Assembly: GCF_016654115.1 (NCBI RefSeq) | Contig: NZ_JAEQAZ010000033.1 | Coordinates: forward strand, 1-60,445 | Source of the DNA: Streptomyces sp. MBT53 | GTDB taxonomy: Bacteria > Actinomycetota > Actinomycetes > Streptomycetales > Streptomycetaceae | DNA length: 60,445 nucleotides | Direction of reading: 5' to 3' | Shown: piece by piece, positions 8,187 through 17,364 of the stretch | How positions within the stretch are numbered: the stretch's first letter is position 1 | How the letters are laid out: each line of letters opens with the position of its first letter | Program-made: the position numbers and the translations under genes | Notes under the pieces: generated by a model | The model's input: the letters and a program-made list of their open reading frames with translations, nothing else | Databases searched by the model: none | Told to the model about the DNA's origin: nothing

Positions 8187-8711
8187 TCAGCTCAGGCCGA
8201 GGTCGGACAGTGCGGTCGTCCAGTCGGTGAGGATCGCGTTCCGGGCCTGGGAGAGCGTGACGGTGCCGGCGCAGACGGCCTTCTTGAGCTTGTTCTCGAC
8301 GGTGTCCTTGTTGGCGGCGGTCTTGGTGCCGTACTCCGGCTCGGGCCAGAGGTTGAGCGCGCTCTTGGGGGAGCCGCCGAGTTCGAGGGGGACGAAGTGG
8401 TCCTCCTCGTAGTCCGAGGTGCTGGTGTCGGTGTAGCCGTACTCGACGATCTGCGTCTTCTTCAGCGCGGTGGTGTAGGAGCTGGACGGCCGGACGGTCG
8501 CGGTCCACCCGGAGACGCAGATCGTGGTGTCGATGGTGGACTGGGTGACGTCCGGGTTGAAAGCACCGGGCTGACAACTGGGGTCGGGGAGCGGGAGGTA
8601 GGCCTGACTGCAGCTCTGCGCGTGCGCGGTGCCGGCGGCGACCGTGAGGCCGGCGGCGGCGAGGGCGAGGGAGGAGAGGGCGGTGACCACGGAGCGGGAT
8701 ATTCGGGGCAT
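8187..8711 (-). CDS. Secreted protein with an HNH-like DH...NLWPEP motif
   Basis: A 174-residue precursor. Residues 1-32 form a Sec signal peptide (RSVVTALSSLALAAAGLTVA, cleavage after TAHA). The mature part contains EEDHFVPLELGG and NLWPEPEYG. That spacing resembles the compact HNH-type secreted proteins of streptomycetes, in which the Asp-His pair and a downstream Asn would form a beta-beta-alpha metal centre. Three Cys could make disulfides outside the cell. Nuclease activity is an inference; the motif is suggestive and no clear second His is seen. The start is ATG 8711 with GGGAGA upstream. It is divergent from the oxidoreductase gene across ~220 bases. Confidence 0.7.
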   Translation of the reverse strand: MPRISRSVVTALSSLALAAAGLTVAAGTAHAQSCSQAYLPLPDPSCQPGAFNPDVTQSTIDTTICVSGWTATVRPSSSYTTALKKTQIVEYGYTDTSTSDYEEDHFVPLELGGSPKSALNLWPEPEYGTKTAANKDTVENKLKKAVCAGTVTLSQARNAILTDWTTALSDLGLS

Positions 8712-8903
8712 GGGGGGGATCTCCCGTAGTGGTGCCCGGCAGGGATTCCGGGCGGTCGTGAGCATGACAGCACCGGGATCATCTATGCGGGTAGAGCCCT
8801 TTGCCGGTCCCGAAGATCCATTGGTTGAATGTTTCAGTAAGGCGGGGCCTACGGAGGGCAAGTCATGGCCCGCGCTTGGTTGTCGGCACCGCGCACCGGA
8901 CCC

Positions 8904-8937
8904 GGTCATGGGTCCCGCCTAACGTGGGCCCATGACC
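8904..8937 (+). promoter_or_regulatory. Inverted repeat overlapping a start codon
   Basis: GGTCATGGGTCC (8904-8915) and GGGCCCATGACC (8926-8937) are inverted repeats with one mismatch, ten bases apart. The right arm contains the ATG of the oxidoreductase at 8932. No ribosome-binding site separates them. The element could be an operator at a leaderless start or an RNA hairpin hiding the start codon. Confidence 0.45.
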
Positions 8938-9771
8938 ACGTTGACGCTTCTGCACCCCGGCGCCATGGGCGCGAAAGTCGGCGGCCAGGCGGCCCGTGCG
9001 GGTGCCCGGGTGCTGTACGTCCCCACCGGCCGCGGCGCCGCCAGTCTCCAACGGGCCCGGGACGTGGGCCTGGAGGCGGCCGAGTCCCTCCGATCCGCCC
9101 TGGCGGCAAGCGACTTCGTGCTGTCGGTGTGCCCTCCGCACGCGGCGGAGGACGTGGCGCACGAGGTCCTCGCGCACCCCTTCCGGGGCGTGTACGTCGA
9201 GGCCAACGCGATCAGCCCGGACCGTACGAGACGGATCGCGGCGGCGTGCGCGGAGCGCGACGTGCCGATGCTCGACGGCTCGATCGTCGGCGGCCCGCCC
9301 GGACCGGGCAGCGCCCCGCGCCTCTATCTGAGCGGCGACGGGAAGGAAGTGGCCAGGGTGGCGGCGCTGTTCGAGAACACCCGGGTCCTGGCCCGCCCCC
9401 TCGACGCCGGGATCGGTGCCGCGTCGGCGCTGAAGATGTCGTACGCCTCGTACCAGAAGTCGGCCCGGGTACTGGCCGCCGTCTCGCACGCGCTCGCCGC
9501 GAGCCATGGCGTGGCGGCCGAACTCGCCCTGGAGGCAGGCTCGTTGACGTCCAACATCCTCGCCGAGACCGATCAGCTGCCGAGCGTCGCCGCCAGGGCC
9601 TGGCGCTGGGCACCGGAGTTGGAGGAGATCGCGGCGACCCTGCGCGCGGCGGGACTGCCACCGGAGGTGGCGGAGGGCGCGGCGAGCGTGCTGCGCCGGT
9701 GGGACGGCGACAAGGACCGCTTCGACCTGCCGTTGGCGGAGGTGTTGGGACACCTCCGCACGGAGGAGTGA
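8932..9771 (+). CDS. NAD(P)-binding 6-phosphogluconate dehydrogenase-like protein with DUF1932-type C-terminus
   Basis: A 279-residue protein. The Rossmann N-terminus LLHPGAMGAKVGGQAARAG carries a variant GxMGxxxG motif. It continues through SVCPPHAAEDVA and YVEANAISP to DGSIVGGPP, the substrate-binding pattern of beta-hydroxyacid dehydrogenases. The helical C-terminus begins at GIGAASALKMSYASYQK, containing the catalytic Lys position, and looks like the DUF1932 type. Expected chemistry is NAD(P)-dependent oxidation or reduction of a beta-hydroxy acid of unknown identity. It stands alone. The ATG lies within an inverted repeat with no Shine-Dalgarno, so a leaderless transcript is likely. The next start downstream would remove the cofactor-binding strand. 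Confidence 0.8.
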   Translation: MTTLTLLHPGAMGAKVGGQAARAGARVLYVPTGRGAASLQRARDVGLEAAESLRSALAASDFVLSVCPPHAAEDVAHEVLAHPFRGVYVEANAISPDRTRRIAAACAERDVPMLDGSIVGGPPGPGSAPRLYLSGDGKEVARVAALFENTRVLARPLDAGIGAASALKMSYASYQKSARVLAAVSHALAASHGVAAELALEAGSLTSNILAETDQLPSVAARAWRWAPELEEIAATLRAAGLPPEVAEGAASVLRRWDGDKDRFDLPLAEVLGHLRTEE

Positions 9772-9808
9772 GCGGAGGATTGTGTGGAGGGGTGAGTGGA
9801 GGGGTGAC

Positions 9809-10315
9809 TCAGGGGGCCGAGACCGTGGGTCCGAAGGAGGCCGACGCCTTGGGCCCGACACCGCTCAACTCCTGTACGGTGCCGCCGAGTCGGGCCCGGA
9901 AACCCTCCAGCAGCTCCGGCCGCGCACTGACGACCCAGCGGGTGCCGACGAGGTACTTGCCGCCGTAGACGGCCGCGGTGTCGAGCCAGGTCACCTTGAA
10001 CCGCTCCTCCGGGAACGTGGTGATCCGGTACTCGCCCTGCTTCGTACGGCACTGCCCCTCACGCAGTTCCTCCGCCTCGATCCGGATCTCGGCGGTGCAC
10101 CCGGTCAGCCCGGCGATCACCTCGACCTTCGCCGGGGCGACGACACCGGCCTCGGGCGCGGCGGTCACGGCCGCCACCCGCTTGCGCTCCTCCGCACCCT
10201 CGCCCTCACCGCCACCGCACGCCACGGCGAACGGGAGCAGGGCGAGCGCGGCGCCACGACGGAGGCGGGAGGCGTGTCCTCGGGTGGGCTGTGGTGTCTG
10301 TGTCTGGGGGGTCAT
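9809..10315 (-). CDS. Probable lipoprotein of unknown function
   Basis: A 168-residue precursor. After a basic N-terminus with RLRRG comes a hydrophobic stretch ending PFAVAC, a permissive lipobox, then a Gly/Glu-rich tether. The globular part has a Cys pair (GLTGCTAEI ... REGQCRTKQGEY) likely to form a disulfide, and VTWLDTAAVYGGKYLVG. No enzyme motif is seen. It is probably a lipid-anchored cell-surface protein. The start is ATG 10315; a GTG 36 bases upstream (10351), with a weak purine run, is the alternative. It converges on the oxidoreductase and is divergent from the P450 remnant. Confidence 0.65.
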   Translation of the reverse strand: MTPQTQTPQPTRGHASRLRRGAALALLPFAVACGGGEGEGAEERKRVAAVTAAPEAGVVAPAKVEVIAGLTGCTAEIRIEAEELREGQCRTKQGEYRITTFPEERFKVTWLDTAAVYGGKYLVGTRWVVSARPELLEGFRARLGGTVQELSGVGPKASASFGPTVSAP

Positions 10316-10374
10316 GTCAGGGGGTACGGAGGTGTCGCGGCGACCGTTCACCCTGTTCCCGCCACCAGGGGGCC

Positions 10375-11977
10375 ATGACGCACCGCACTTCGGACACCGC
10401 CACGGACACCGCCGCCGCCGCGATCCTCGGAGGGCTGCTCACCGACGAGGGATCGACCGATCCCTATCCGTTGTTCGAGCGGGCCCGGGCGCTCGGGCCC
10501 GTCGTGCCGGCCGGGGACGGGGTCCTGCTGGTGACCGGGTACCAGGAGGCGGAACGGCTGACGCGTGACCGTGCCTTCGGGATCCTGGGCGGGGAGACGC
10601 GCGAACCGGGCGGCTTTCGCGGGTCGCAGGATTCCGTCGTTCGAACCGCTGATCGCTGCGGAGGTGGACGCCCTCCTCGACGGGATGCCGGGACACGCGG
10701 GCCCCTCCGGCGGCGTCGACTTCATGGAGGCCTTCGCGTCCCGGCTGCCGATGGGGGTGATCTGCGAGCTGATGGGCGTGCCGCAGGAGGACCGGCTGAG
10801 GTTCCGCGCCGCCGCGTCCGCCCTCACGCTCACTCTGGAACTCGCCCCGCCCCCGGACGCGGTACTGGCGGCCGACCTCGCGGTGGCCGAACTCGTCGAG
10901 TACTTCCGGGACTTGGCCGCCCGGCGCCGCGCGGATCCGCGGGACGACCTGGCGAGCGCGCTGGCCTCGGCCTCGGCGGCGGACGGAACGGACCCCCGCC
11001 TCAGCGACCACGAGATGCTGTCGATGTTCGTGCTGCTGCTCGTGGCCGGTTTCGACACCACGGTCAATCTGCTCGGCAACGCCGTCGCGCTCGCCGCCCA
11101 ACACCCCCTGGCCGCCGACGAGTTGCGCAGCGGCCGGATTCCCGCCGCCGGCTTCACCGACGAGGTGCTACGGCTCGAATCCCCCGTCCAGTACGCGGCC
11201 CGGGTACCGCTCGGCGAGGGGCTCGATGTCGGCGGGGTGCCCGCGCCCCTCGGCAGGATCGCCCCGGTGTTCCTGGGGGCCGCCAACCGTGACCCGCGAC
11301 AGTACGACCGCCCGGCGGAGTTCGACCCGACCACCATCGTGGGCGCCTTCGCCAAAATGCGGGCCCTGTCCCGGCGCGGCGACGAACCGGGACGCGCCAG
11401 CCGCCCCTTCGACACCGACCGCGACGGCTTCGTCATGGGCGAGGGCGCCGCCGTACTCGTCCTGGAGAGACGCGACTTGGCCCTCGCGAGGGGCGCCAGG
11501 ATCTACGGCGAGATCACCGGCTACGCGGCCAACTGCGACGCCTTCCACATCGCGGCACCGGCCCCCGAGGCGGCCACGGCGGCCGAGTGCATGCGGCTTG
11601 CCATCGCGGACGCCGGGCTCGCAGCGGCCGACATCGGGCACATCAGCGCGCACGGTACGTCGACGGTGCTCAACGACCGGGCGGAGGCGACCGCGATCCA
11701 CCGGTGCTTCGCGGGACAGTCGCCGCCCCTGACGGCCGTCAAGGGCATGAGCGGCCATCTCATCGGCGGATCAGGCGCGTTGGAGGCGCTGCTGGGCCTG
11801 CTCTGCGCCGACCGGGGTGTCGTACCGGCGATCGCGAACACGCTCGGCAGCCCCGAGGCCGACCTGGTGGACGTGGTGATCGGCAGGCGCCGCACGATCG
11901 CGCGCGGTCCTGTGCTCTCCAACTCCTTCGGTTTCGGCGGTCAGAACGCGTGCCTGGTGCTGGTGCCACCGGGGTGA
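10375..11977 (+). pseudogene. Chimeric remnant: cytochrome P450 joined to ketosynthase C-terminus
   Basis: From ATG 10375 one frame reads a P450 N-terminus (DPYPLFERARALGPVV, LLVTGYQEAERLTRD). Near 10615 it shifts frame, with ~30 expected residues missing. The second frame continues a P450: RRIPSFEPLIAAEVDALL, the I-helix VLLLVAGFDTTVNLL, the ExxR helix (EVLRLESPVQ) and NRDPRQYDRPAEFDP. Exactly where the heme-binding FGxGxHxC loop should follow (~11335), the sequence becomes a FabF/KS-type ketosynthase. It has MRALSRRGDEP, RPFDTDRDGFVMGEGA, the active-site HGTST (HISAHGTST), a second active-site His in KGMSGHLIGGSGALE, and SNSFGFGGQNACL. The KS lacks its N-terminal half and active Cys. Neither half can be functional. 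The second frame is open for 470 codons, so automatic annotation would call it a normal gene. Confidence 0.85.
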
Positions 11978-12025
11978 CCCGCCGCCGCTCCTCTTCCCTC
12001 CCCGACTCACGGAACGGTCAACAGC

Positions 12026-13059
12026 ATGCGAACCCTTGTCACCGGCGCCGCCGGTGTGGTGGGCACCGAAGTCGTCGACCGGCTGCGCGCGGATCCCGCC
12101 TGCCCCTGACCGCTCACCCGGGTGGCCCGGCGGGCACCGGACGCGGCGGTGACGACCTGGAACATCGGGAGCGAGCCGGCACCGCCGGACCTGTCCGGGC
12201 ACTGGGACGTGATCGTGCACACCGCCGCCTCCACCCGCTGGACGATGAGCAGGGTGGAGGCGCAGGCGGCCAACGTGGAACCGCTGCGTGCGGTGCTCGC
12301 CCTTGCCGACCGGGACACCCTGTCGTCCATGTCTCCACGGCGTACGTGGGCGGGGTGCGGGCCCAAGAAGACCTGCGGGGACCGGAGTTCGAGGGATACC
12401 GCAACGGCTACGAGTGGTCGAAGGCCGCCTGCGAGTCCCTGGCGCGCGAGGAACACGACGGGCCCTTGACGATCGTCCGGCCGCCGCTGATCGTGGGCAA
12501 GCGGGACGACGGGCGGATCGCCCGCTTCTCCGGGCCGTACACGATCGTCCACGCCCTGGTCTCCGGCCTCGCCGCCGTCGTCGTCGGCGACCCGGACGGC
12601 TACGCGGAGATCAGCCCCGTCGACGACGTGGCGGAAGCCGTCGCCTCGGCAGTGCTCGCCGCTCCCCCGCCCCCGGCCGCCCCGCATGTCGAGGTGATCG
12701 CGGGCGGCGGTGGCAGTCTGCGCCTCTCCGCCATGATCGACATCGCCTGCCGGACCCTCAACGAGTTCCGCGCCCGGCACGGCGCCGCCCCCATCGAACA
12801 GCCGCCGTTCGTCCCGACGAGCACCTGGAACCGCTTCTTCCTGCCCCTCGCGAACCAGTACCTGTCCCCGTTCCAGCACCACGCGGTCCAGCTGCTGGCC
12901 ATGTTCCAGAGCTACACCAGCATGTCGACACCCTTCGAACCGACGCGAACGGTCCACGATCCGGGGGCAGTTCTGGAGACGGCGGTACGGCACTGGGCCG
13001 CGCGCAAGCCGCGACTGGCGCTGGCCCGGCCGAATCCCTGGACTCTGCTCACGACGTGA
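12026..13059 (+). pseudogene. Broken NAD-dependent epimerase/SDR-type reductase
   Basis: ATG 12026 opens an extended-SDR Rossmann fold (MRTLVTGAAGVVGTEVVDRL) but meets an in-frame TGA after codon 27. The same frame then resumes with RVARRAPDAAVTTWNIG and VIVHTAASTRW. Near 12315 a frameshift moves coding to another frame, which carries VVHVSTAYVGG, the catalytic Tyr-x-x-x-Lys in NGYEWSKAACE, and a long C-terminus to the TGA at 13057-13059. The order (glycine loop, TAAST, YxxxK) matches thioester-reductase or epimerase-type SDRs. With the P450-KS remnant 48 bases upstream, it suggests a deleted lipid or polyketide biosynthetic locus. Its last 11 bases overlap the convergent histidine kinase gene. 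Confidence 0.82.
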
Positions 13060-14182
13060 GGCCGCTCTCCGGGACCGTGTCGTCGGACCGGAGTTCCAGG
13101 TGGAGTTCGTAGCCGCCGTCGGTCGTCGGCCCGGAGGTGATGGTGCCGCCGAGGAGTGCGGCGCGCTGGCGCAGGCCGACGAGGCCGTGGTGGGCTCCGG
13201 GGAGCGGGAGTGCGGGGCGGGTGGCGGCGGTGTTGGTGACGGTGGTGCGCAGGGTGCCGTCACGGTGGTGGATGCGGACAGTCGCGGTGGCGCCGGGGGC
13301 GTGTTTGCGGACGTTGGTGAGCGCCTCCTGGACCGTGCGGTAGACGGCGCGTTGGAGCGTGGGCGGGAGTCCGTGAGGCAGGTCGGTCTCCAGTCGGGTC
13401 TCGATGCCGCTGGCGTCGATCAGTTGATGCAGATCGGCGAGGGACGGCTGGGGTGTGAGTTCGGTGGGACGGCTGCCGGAGGCGCGCAGGACACCCACCA
13501 TGTGCCGCAGCTCCTCCAGGGTCTGCACGCTGAGCCGGCGGATCGTGGCCCCGGCCGCTCTCGCCTCGGCGTCCGGGCTGCCGACCTGGAGCGCGCCCGC
13601 GGTGACGGCGATGAGACTGACCTGGTGGGAGACCACGTCATGCATCTCGCGGGCGAGTTGGGCACGTTCCTTCGCCAACACGGCCTGGGCGCTGAGGAGT
13701 TGCTCCTGCTCGCGGGCCTCCGTGATCTCGGCGAGCCGAATCGTCAACTCGCGCCGGGCCTGGACGAGTTGACCGAGGAAGACCGGGGCGGCGGCCGTGG
13801 CGAGGGTGTAGGTCAGGTGGACCAGGCTGTAGGTCTCGTCGAGTTCGTCGACATCGAGGGACGTCCACGGCCAGGGCATGAAGTCGACGGTGGCGAAGGC
13901 CAGCGCGCAGCCCGCGAGCAGTGCGCGGTGGCGGCAGAGCGAGGAGAGGGTGTACAGCGCGGCCATCGTGGCGAACGCCGCGTCGCCGATCAGGGCGGAG
14001 GGCAGCGTGAGGGTGAAGGCGAGCAGCGGGCGGTGGCGGCGAAGTGTGAGAGCCAGGGCGGCGAGGAGGCCGTAGGCGGTGGCGGGGTGGTTGTCGCTGT
14101 CGAAGTTCACCCACAGGTCCAGCAGGGCGACGCCGACCAGCAGCGCGTCCAGCAACAGGGCCGGCGGACGTGGGGAGTTCAT
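13049..14182 (-). CDS. Sensor histidine kinase, DesK/NarX (HisKA_3) type
   Basis: A 377-residue kinase. Residues 1-135 form about four to five membrane helices with little extracellular sequence. They are followed by a coiled linker (VQARRELTIRLAEI), the H-box ERAQLAREMHDVVSHQVSLI with the phospho-acceptor His (~ residue 182), the N-box RTVQEALTNVRKHA, and a C-terminal Gly region HHGLVGLRQRAALLGG. The DxGxG motif is weak (TNTAATRPALPLPG), a common variant in streptomycete DesK-like kinases. The short sensor suggests it reads membrane or envelope state. Its ATG overlaps the response-regulator stop by four bases (ATGA), so the pair is coupled. Confidence 0.9.
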   Translation of the reverse strand: MNSPRPPALLLDALLVGVALLDLWVNFDSDNHPATAYGLLAALALTLRRHRPLLAFTLTLPSALIGDAAFATMAALYTLSSLCRHRALLAGCALAFATVDFMPWPWTSLDVDELDETYSLVHLTYTLATAAAPVFLGQLVQARRELTIRLAEITEAREQEQLLSAQAVLAKERAQLAREMHDVVSHQVSLIAVTAGALQVGSPDAEARAAGATIRRLSVQTLEELRHMVGVLRASGSRPTELTPQPSLADLHQLIDASGIETRLETDLPHGLPPTLQRAVYRTVQEALTNVRKHAPGATATVRIHHRDGTLRTTVTNTAATRPALPLPGAHHGLVGLRQRAALLGGTITSGPTTDGGYELHLELRSDDTVPESGLTS

Positions 14183-14847
14183 CGGTCGGCTCCGTCCTCG
14201 GGCGGCTTGAGCAGCCCGGCCCGTTCGGCGATCAGCGCGGCCTGCACCCGGTTGTCGACCCGCAACTTCTCGAAGACGACGCTGACATGGCCTTTGACGG
14301 TGCCGTTGCTCAGATGGAGCCGGTCGCCGATGTCGGTGTTGGAGAGGCCCTCGGCCAGCAGCACGAGGACGGCACGCTCGCGCCCGCTCAGCCGGTCGAC
14401 GAGCCGCACGGCGTAGGGCTCACGCCCGCCCTGGTCGAGGAAGCTGTCCACCACCGTACGTATGACCTGCGACGACAGTACGGTCCCGCCCTCGGCCAAC
14501 GTGCGGATCAGATACGGCAGTTGCTCGGGGTCGGTGTCCTTGAGGAGAAAACCGGCGGCGCCGGAGCGCAGCGCCGCCTCGACGTACTCGTCGGTGTCGA
14601 ACGTCGTCAGCATGGCCACCACGGGAGGGTCCGGCAGCCGGCGGAGCTCGGCCAGGACGGTCAGCCCGTCCACGTCGGGCATCCGGATGTCGAGCAGGAC
14701 GACATCGGGACTCAACTCCCTTACGGCCTTGAGGGCTTGGCCGCCGGGCACCGCCGCCACCGCTCCGATGTCGTCCGAGGCGTTGAGGATGTGGGTGAAG
14801 CCGGTGCGGACGAGAGCCTCGTCGTCGACCACCAGGACACGGATCAT
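14179..14847 (-). CDS. Response regulator, NarL/FixJ (LuxR-HTH) family
   Basis: A 222-residue regulator. The receiver domain has acidic pocket VLVVDDEALVR, phospho-acceptor Asp in VVLLDIRMPDVDG (~ residue 54), Thr in MLTTFD and Lys in GFLLKDTDPEQL. The C-terminal LuxR-type helix-turn-helix is LSGRERAVLVLLAEGLSN with DIGDRLHLSNGTVKGHVS. The start is ATG 14847 with GAGGAG ten bases upstream; an ATG six codons earlier lacks a site. It is the cognate partner of the overlapping kinase. Target genes are not evident; the divergent DUF418 gene 150 bases away is a plausible one. Confidence 0.92.
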   Translation of the reverse strand: MIRVLVVDDEALVRTGFTHILNASDDIGAVAAVPGGQALKAVRELSPDVVLLDIRMPDVDGLTVLAELRRLPDPPVVAMLTTFDTDEYVEAALRSGAAGFLLKDTDPEQLPYLIRTLAEGGTVLSSQVIRTVVDSFLDQGGREPYAVRLVDRLSGRERAVLVLLAEGLSNTDIGDRLHLSNGTVKGHVSVVFEKLRVDNRVQAALIAERAGLLKPPEDGADR

Positions 14848-14996
14848 GTGCGCTGCGCTCCTCAACTGCCCTGTTCCTGCCTACCGTTCGTCGACTGGGA
14901 CCGTCCGGTCGGCCGGTGCGGTTCCGGCCGGTCGGCGGGCCCGGTCCGGAAAGCTGCCGGGTGTGCGGGTCCCCGCGGCCCGCGAATCCTGAGGGC

Positions 14997-16247
14997 ATGA
15001 CACACGACGCATCGCCGACCGCACCGGCAGCCGCGTTACCCGAGCGGCAGCCGGTCCCCTCCGACGCTCCAACGACCGGACGCCTGATCGGTGTCGACCT
15101 GGCACGCGGACTCGCCGTCCTCGGCATGTACTCCGCGCACGTCGGCCCCGACGTCACGGTCGGCGGACCCGTCGGCTTCCTGCTGGAGACCGCACGAGGC
15201 CGCTCCTCCGCCCTGTTCGCCGTACTCGCCGGGTTCTCGCTGATCATCATCACCGGCCGCCCCCACCCCCGGACCGGCCGTGCCGGACGCCAGGCGATGA
15301 CCCGGGTCGCGATCCGTGCCGTGGTCCTCCTCGCCCTGGGCTACGCGCTGACCGCCCTGGACACCGAGGTCGACGTGATCCTCAGCTGCTACGGCCTCCT
15401 CTTCCTGGCCGTCCTCCCGCTGCACCGGCTGCGCGCCGCGACGCTCGCGCTCGTCGCCGCCGTAGGGGCACTGGCGCTGCCCCAACTCCTCTACGCCGTA
15501 CGGAAGTCCATCGAGGCGGGCGCCTGGGCGGACGCCGTCGTCCAGGCGGACCCGCTGGCCCGGATCAGCGGCACGGACGGCGTCGTAGAGCTGCTGTTCA
15601 CCGGCGACTACCCGGCCCTGACCTGGGCACCGTTCCTGATCGCGGGCATGGCGGTGGCCCGGCTCGACCTCACCCGGCCCGGGATCCGGACCCGGCTCGC
15701 CCTGACCGGCGGCGCGCTCGCCGTCCTCGGCTACGGCGGTTCCTGGCTGGCCCTGCACCTCGTCCCGCACGCGCTCACCACCGTCGCCTCGGCCACGGGC
15801 AGCGGTTCGGCGTCGTCGGCCTGGTGGTCCGACACGGTCGGCGAACCCCGCAACGGCACCCCGCTCGCCTGGCTCCTGGTGGCCGCACCGCACAGCCAGA
15901 CGACCTTCTCCATCGTCGGCAACACGGGCGTGGCCCTCGCGGTGCTGGCCGTCTGCCTGACCGTCGCCGGCCGGATGCCCCGCCTCACCCGGTCCCTGAC
16001 ACCCGTCTCCGCGGCCGGCACGATGGCCCTGACCGTCTACGTCCTGCACATCGTCGCCCTCTGGCTCCTCACCGACGTCCGGTACGTGGCCGTCGTGGAG
16101 GACGAGACGATGGCCGGGCTGCCGGTGCTGCTCGCGTTCATCGCGGCCGCCCTCCTGCTGGCCACCGTGTGGACCCGCCACTTCAGGCGCGGGCCCCTGG
16201 AGTACGCGCTGCACGCGGCGACGCGGCCCGCGCGCCACGTCAGGTAG
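14997..16247 (+). CDS. DUF418-type polytopic membrane protein
   Basis: A 416-residue membrane protein with about ten hydrophobic helices. The N-terminus carries GRLIGVDLARGLAVLGMYSAH, a signature shared by DUF418 and heparan-alpha-glucosaminide acetyltransferase-like proteins. The C-terminus WTRHFRRGPLEYALHAATR is the conserved ending of DUF418 proteins. These are suspected acyl-transfer or envelope-modifying proteins; the substrate is unknown. The start is ATG 14997, with GAGGG immediately before it, which leaves short spacing. It is divergent from the two-component system and may be its target, since the regulator and this gene share a 150-base control region. Confidence 0.82.
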   Translation: MTHDASPTAPAAALPERQPVPSDAPTTGRLIGVDLARGLAVLGMYSAHVGPDVTVGGPVGFLLETARGRSSALFAVLAGFSLIIITGRPHPRTGRAGRQAMTRVAIRAVVLLALGYALTALDTEVDVILSCYGLLFLAVLPLHRLRAATLALVAAVGALALPQLLYAVRKSIEAGAWADAVVQADPLARISGTDGVVELLFTGDYPALTWAPFLIAGMAVARLDLTRPGIRTRLALTGGALAVLGYGGSWLALHLVPHALTTVASATGSGSASSAWWSDTVGEPRNGTPLAWLLVAAPHSQTTFSIVGNTGVALAVLAVCLTVAGRMPRLTRSLTPVSAAGTMALTVYVLHIVALWLLTDVRYVAVVEDETMAGLPVLLAFIAAALLLATVWTRHFRRGPLEYALHAATRPARHVR

Positions 16248-16387
16248 CTGCCACGAGGCGCGGACGGCCAGCCGCTTTCCTCTTCGAGTGCGGCCGTGGC
16301 TCGCCGTGTTGGCCAAGCAGGAGCTCAAATCCCCGTGAGGACAGGAGAGTTGCAAGACAGCCGACCGTTCAGGACGGCTGGGCTCGT

Positions 16388-16965
16388 TCAGAACCTCCCG
16401 TCGTCGCGCGTGTAGTTGGGGCTGAGTTGCAGCAAGGCGCCTACGGCGGGGCTCGGTTCGCGTCCCGCGCGGGCGGCGAACGACAGGCCGAGCGTGGGTG
16501 CGGGTCCGGACAGCGGCTTGATGACCACCCCGGTCGTGTCCACCGGCTCGTAGCGGGGTACGACGGCGGCGCCACCGATGGCTCGCACATACGACGCGGC
16601 CGAGGCGATGTCCGTGATCTCGACGGACACGCGGCGCGTGATGCCCAGTTCGCCGAAGGCCCGGTCCATGGCGGCGCGTGAGCCGAAGCCGCCGGCGCCC
16701 GAGACGAAGTTCTCGTGGGCGAGATCCTGGAGCGCGATGCGTTCGCGCCGGGCCAGCGGATGCTCCGACGGCAGGATCACCACGTAGGGGATCGTCGCGA
16801 ACTGCCGTAGGTCCAGGTCGTGTGCCTCGGTGGCGGCCAGGGCCACGACGCCGATGTCGAGACGGCCGCGGCGCACGTCCTCGGCGATTCCCCCGATCCG
16901 GATCCGGAGACCTGGATCTGTATGTCCACCAGCGGATGGCGCTGGCGGAACGCCCCCACCAGGAC
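16388..16965 (-). pseudogene. LysR-type regulator fragment (effector-binding domain only)
   Basis: The minus strand encodes the C-terminal effector-binding half of a LysR regulator: GGIAEDVRRGRLDIGVVAL, YVVILPSEHPLARRERI, FVSGAGGFGSRAAMD and SYVRAIGGAAVVPRYEP to the stop at 16388-16390. The preceding strand (VGAFRQRHPLVDIQIQV) is in a different frame, so there is a frameshift near 16910. The helix-turn-helix half is absent, because the sequence upstream switches abruptly to a VapC toxin fragment. It is a deletion remnant. Confidence 0.8.
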
Positions 16966-17195
16966 GGTGTGCCCGTGATGAACCGCTGTCGGGCACGCCA
17001 ACAGGCCGATCGGTTCCGCCGCGGGATGCCGGCCTCACTGAGTCAACTCGTACCGGGGTTCTTCGGAACGGGCGAGAACGGGCGAGAACACGCAGAGCGC
17101 GTCCGACTCCTCCGCCGGCTCGTCCCGGTGGGCAGGGTCGGTCGCCGAGCGGAGAAACTCGGCACGTGCCGGCTCGCGCAGGCGGAACAGGAACA
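16966..17195 (-). pseudogene. Degraded VapC (PIN-domain) toxin fragment
   Basis: Reading the minus strand, ARAEFLRSATDPAHRDEPAE and DALCVFSPV, then after frame disruption ACPTAVHHGHTVLV, match the intact PIN toxin at 25218-25625, which has RAEFLYSATSPAHRDELAE, DALCVLSPV and VCATAVHHGHTVLH. The copy has small deletions, a stop in the middle and no N-terminal catalytic Asp region. It is fused to the LysR fragment on one side and to another protein fragment on the other. It is therefore a second, older VapC copy about 8 kb from the intact one. Confidence 0.78.
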
Positions 17196-17355
17196 CTCCG
17201 GCTCCAGGAGCGAGCTCGACCGAAACAACCTGGCTTGAACACCAGGAGATCTTCACTTGCACGGTGTGCGCACCAGGCGGAACGAATGCGCTACAGGCCT
17301 CTCCGCGCCGTATGCGCCCTACCAGTTCTCCGTCCACACGGTAAGACGACGCCGA
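17196..17355 (-). pseudogene. Fragment of a small beta-sandwich-like protein
   Basis: The minus strand reads SSYRVDGELVGRIRRGEACS, then a PPGAHTVQVKISWCSS segment ending in a LAPGAGVF motif, and runs directly into the VapC fragment. The Y-x-VDG-x-x-VG-x-I and PPGxHTVQ pattern resembles PEGA-like small beta-sandwich domains common in actinobacteria. There is no start codon in this frame after an upstream stop at ~17357, so the N-terminus is missing or frameshifted. The function of the family is not known to me. Confidence 0.5.
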
Positions 17356-17364
17356 TGTCGGTAC

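Noticed and set aside
10375..13059. A working polyketide or lipid biosynthetic gene set
   Set aside because: The P450 lacks its heme loop, the ketosynthase lacks its active Cys, and the SDR has a nonsense codon and a frameshift.
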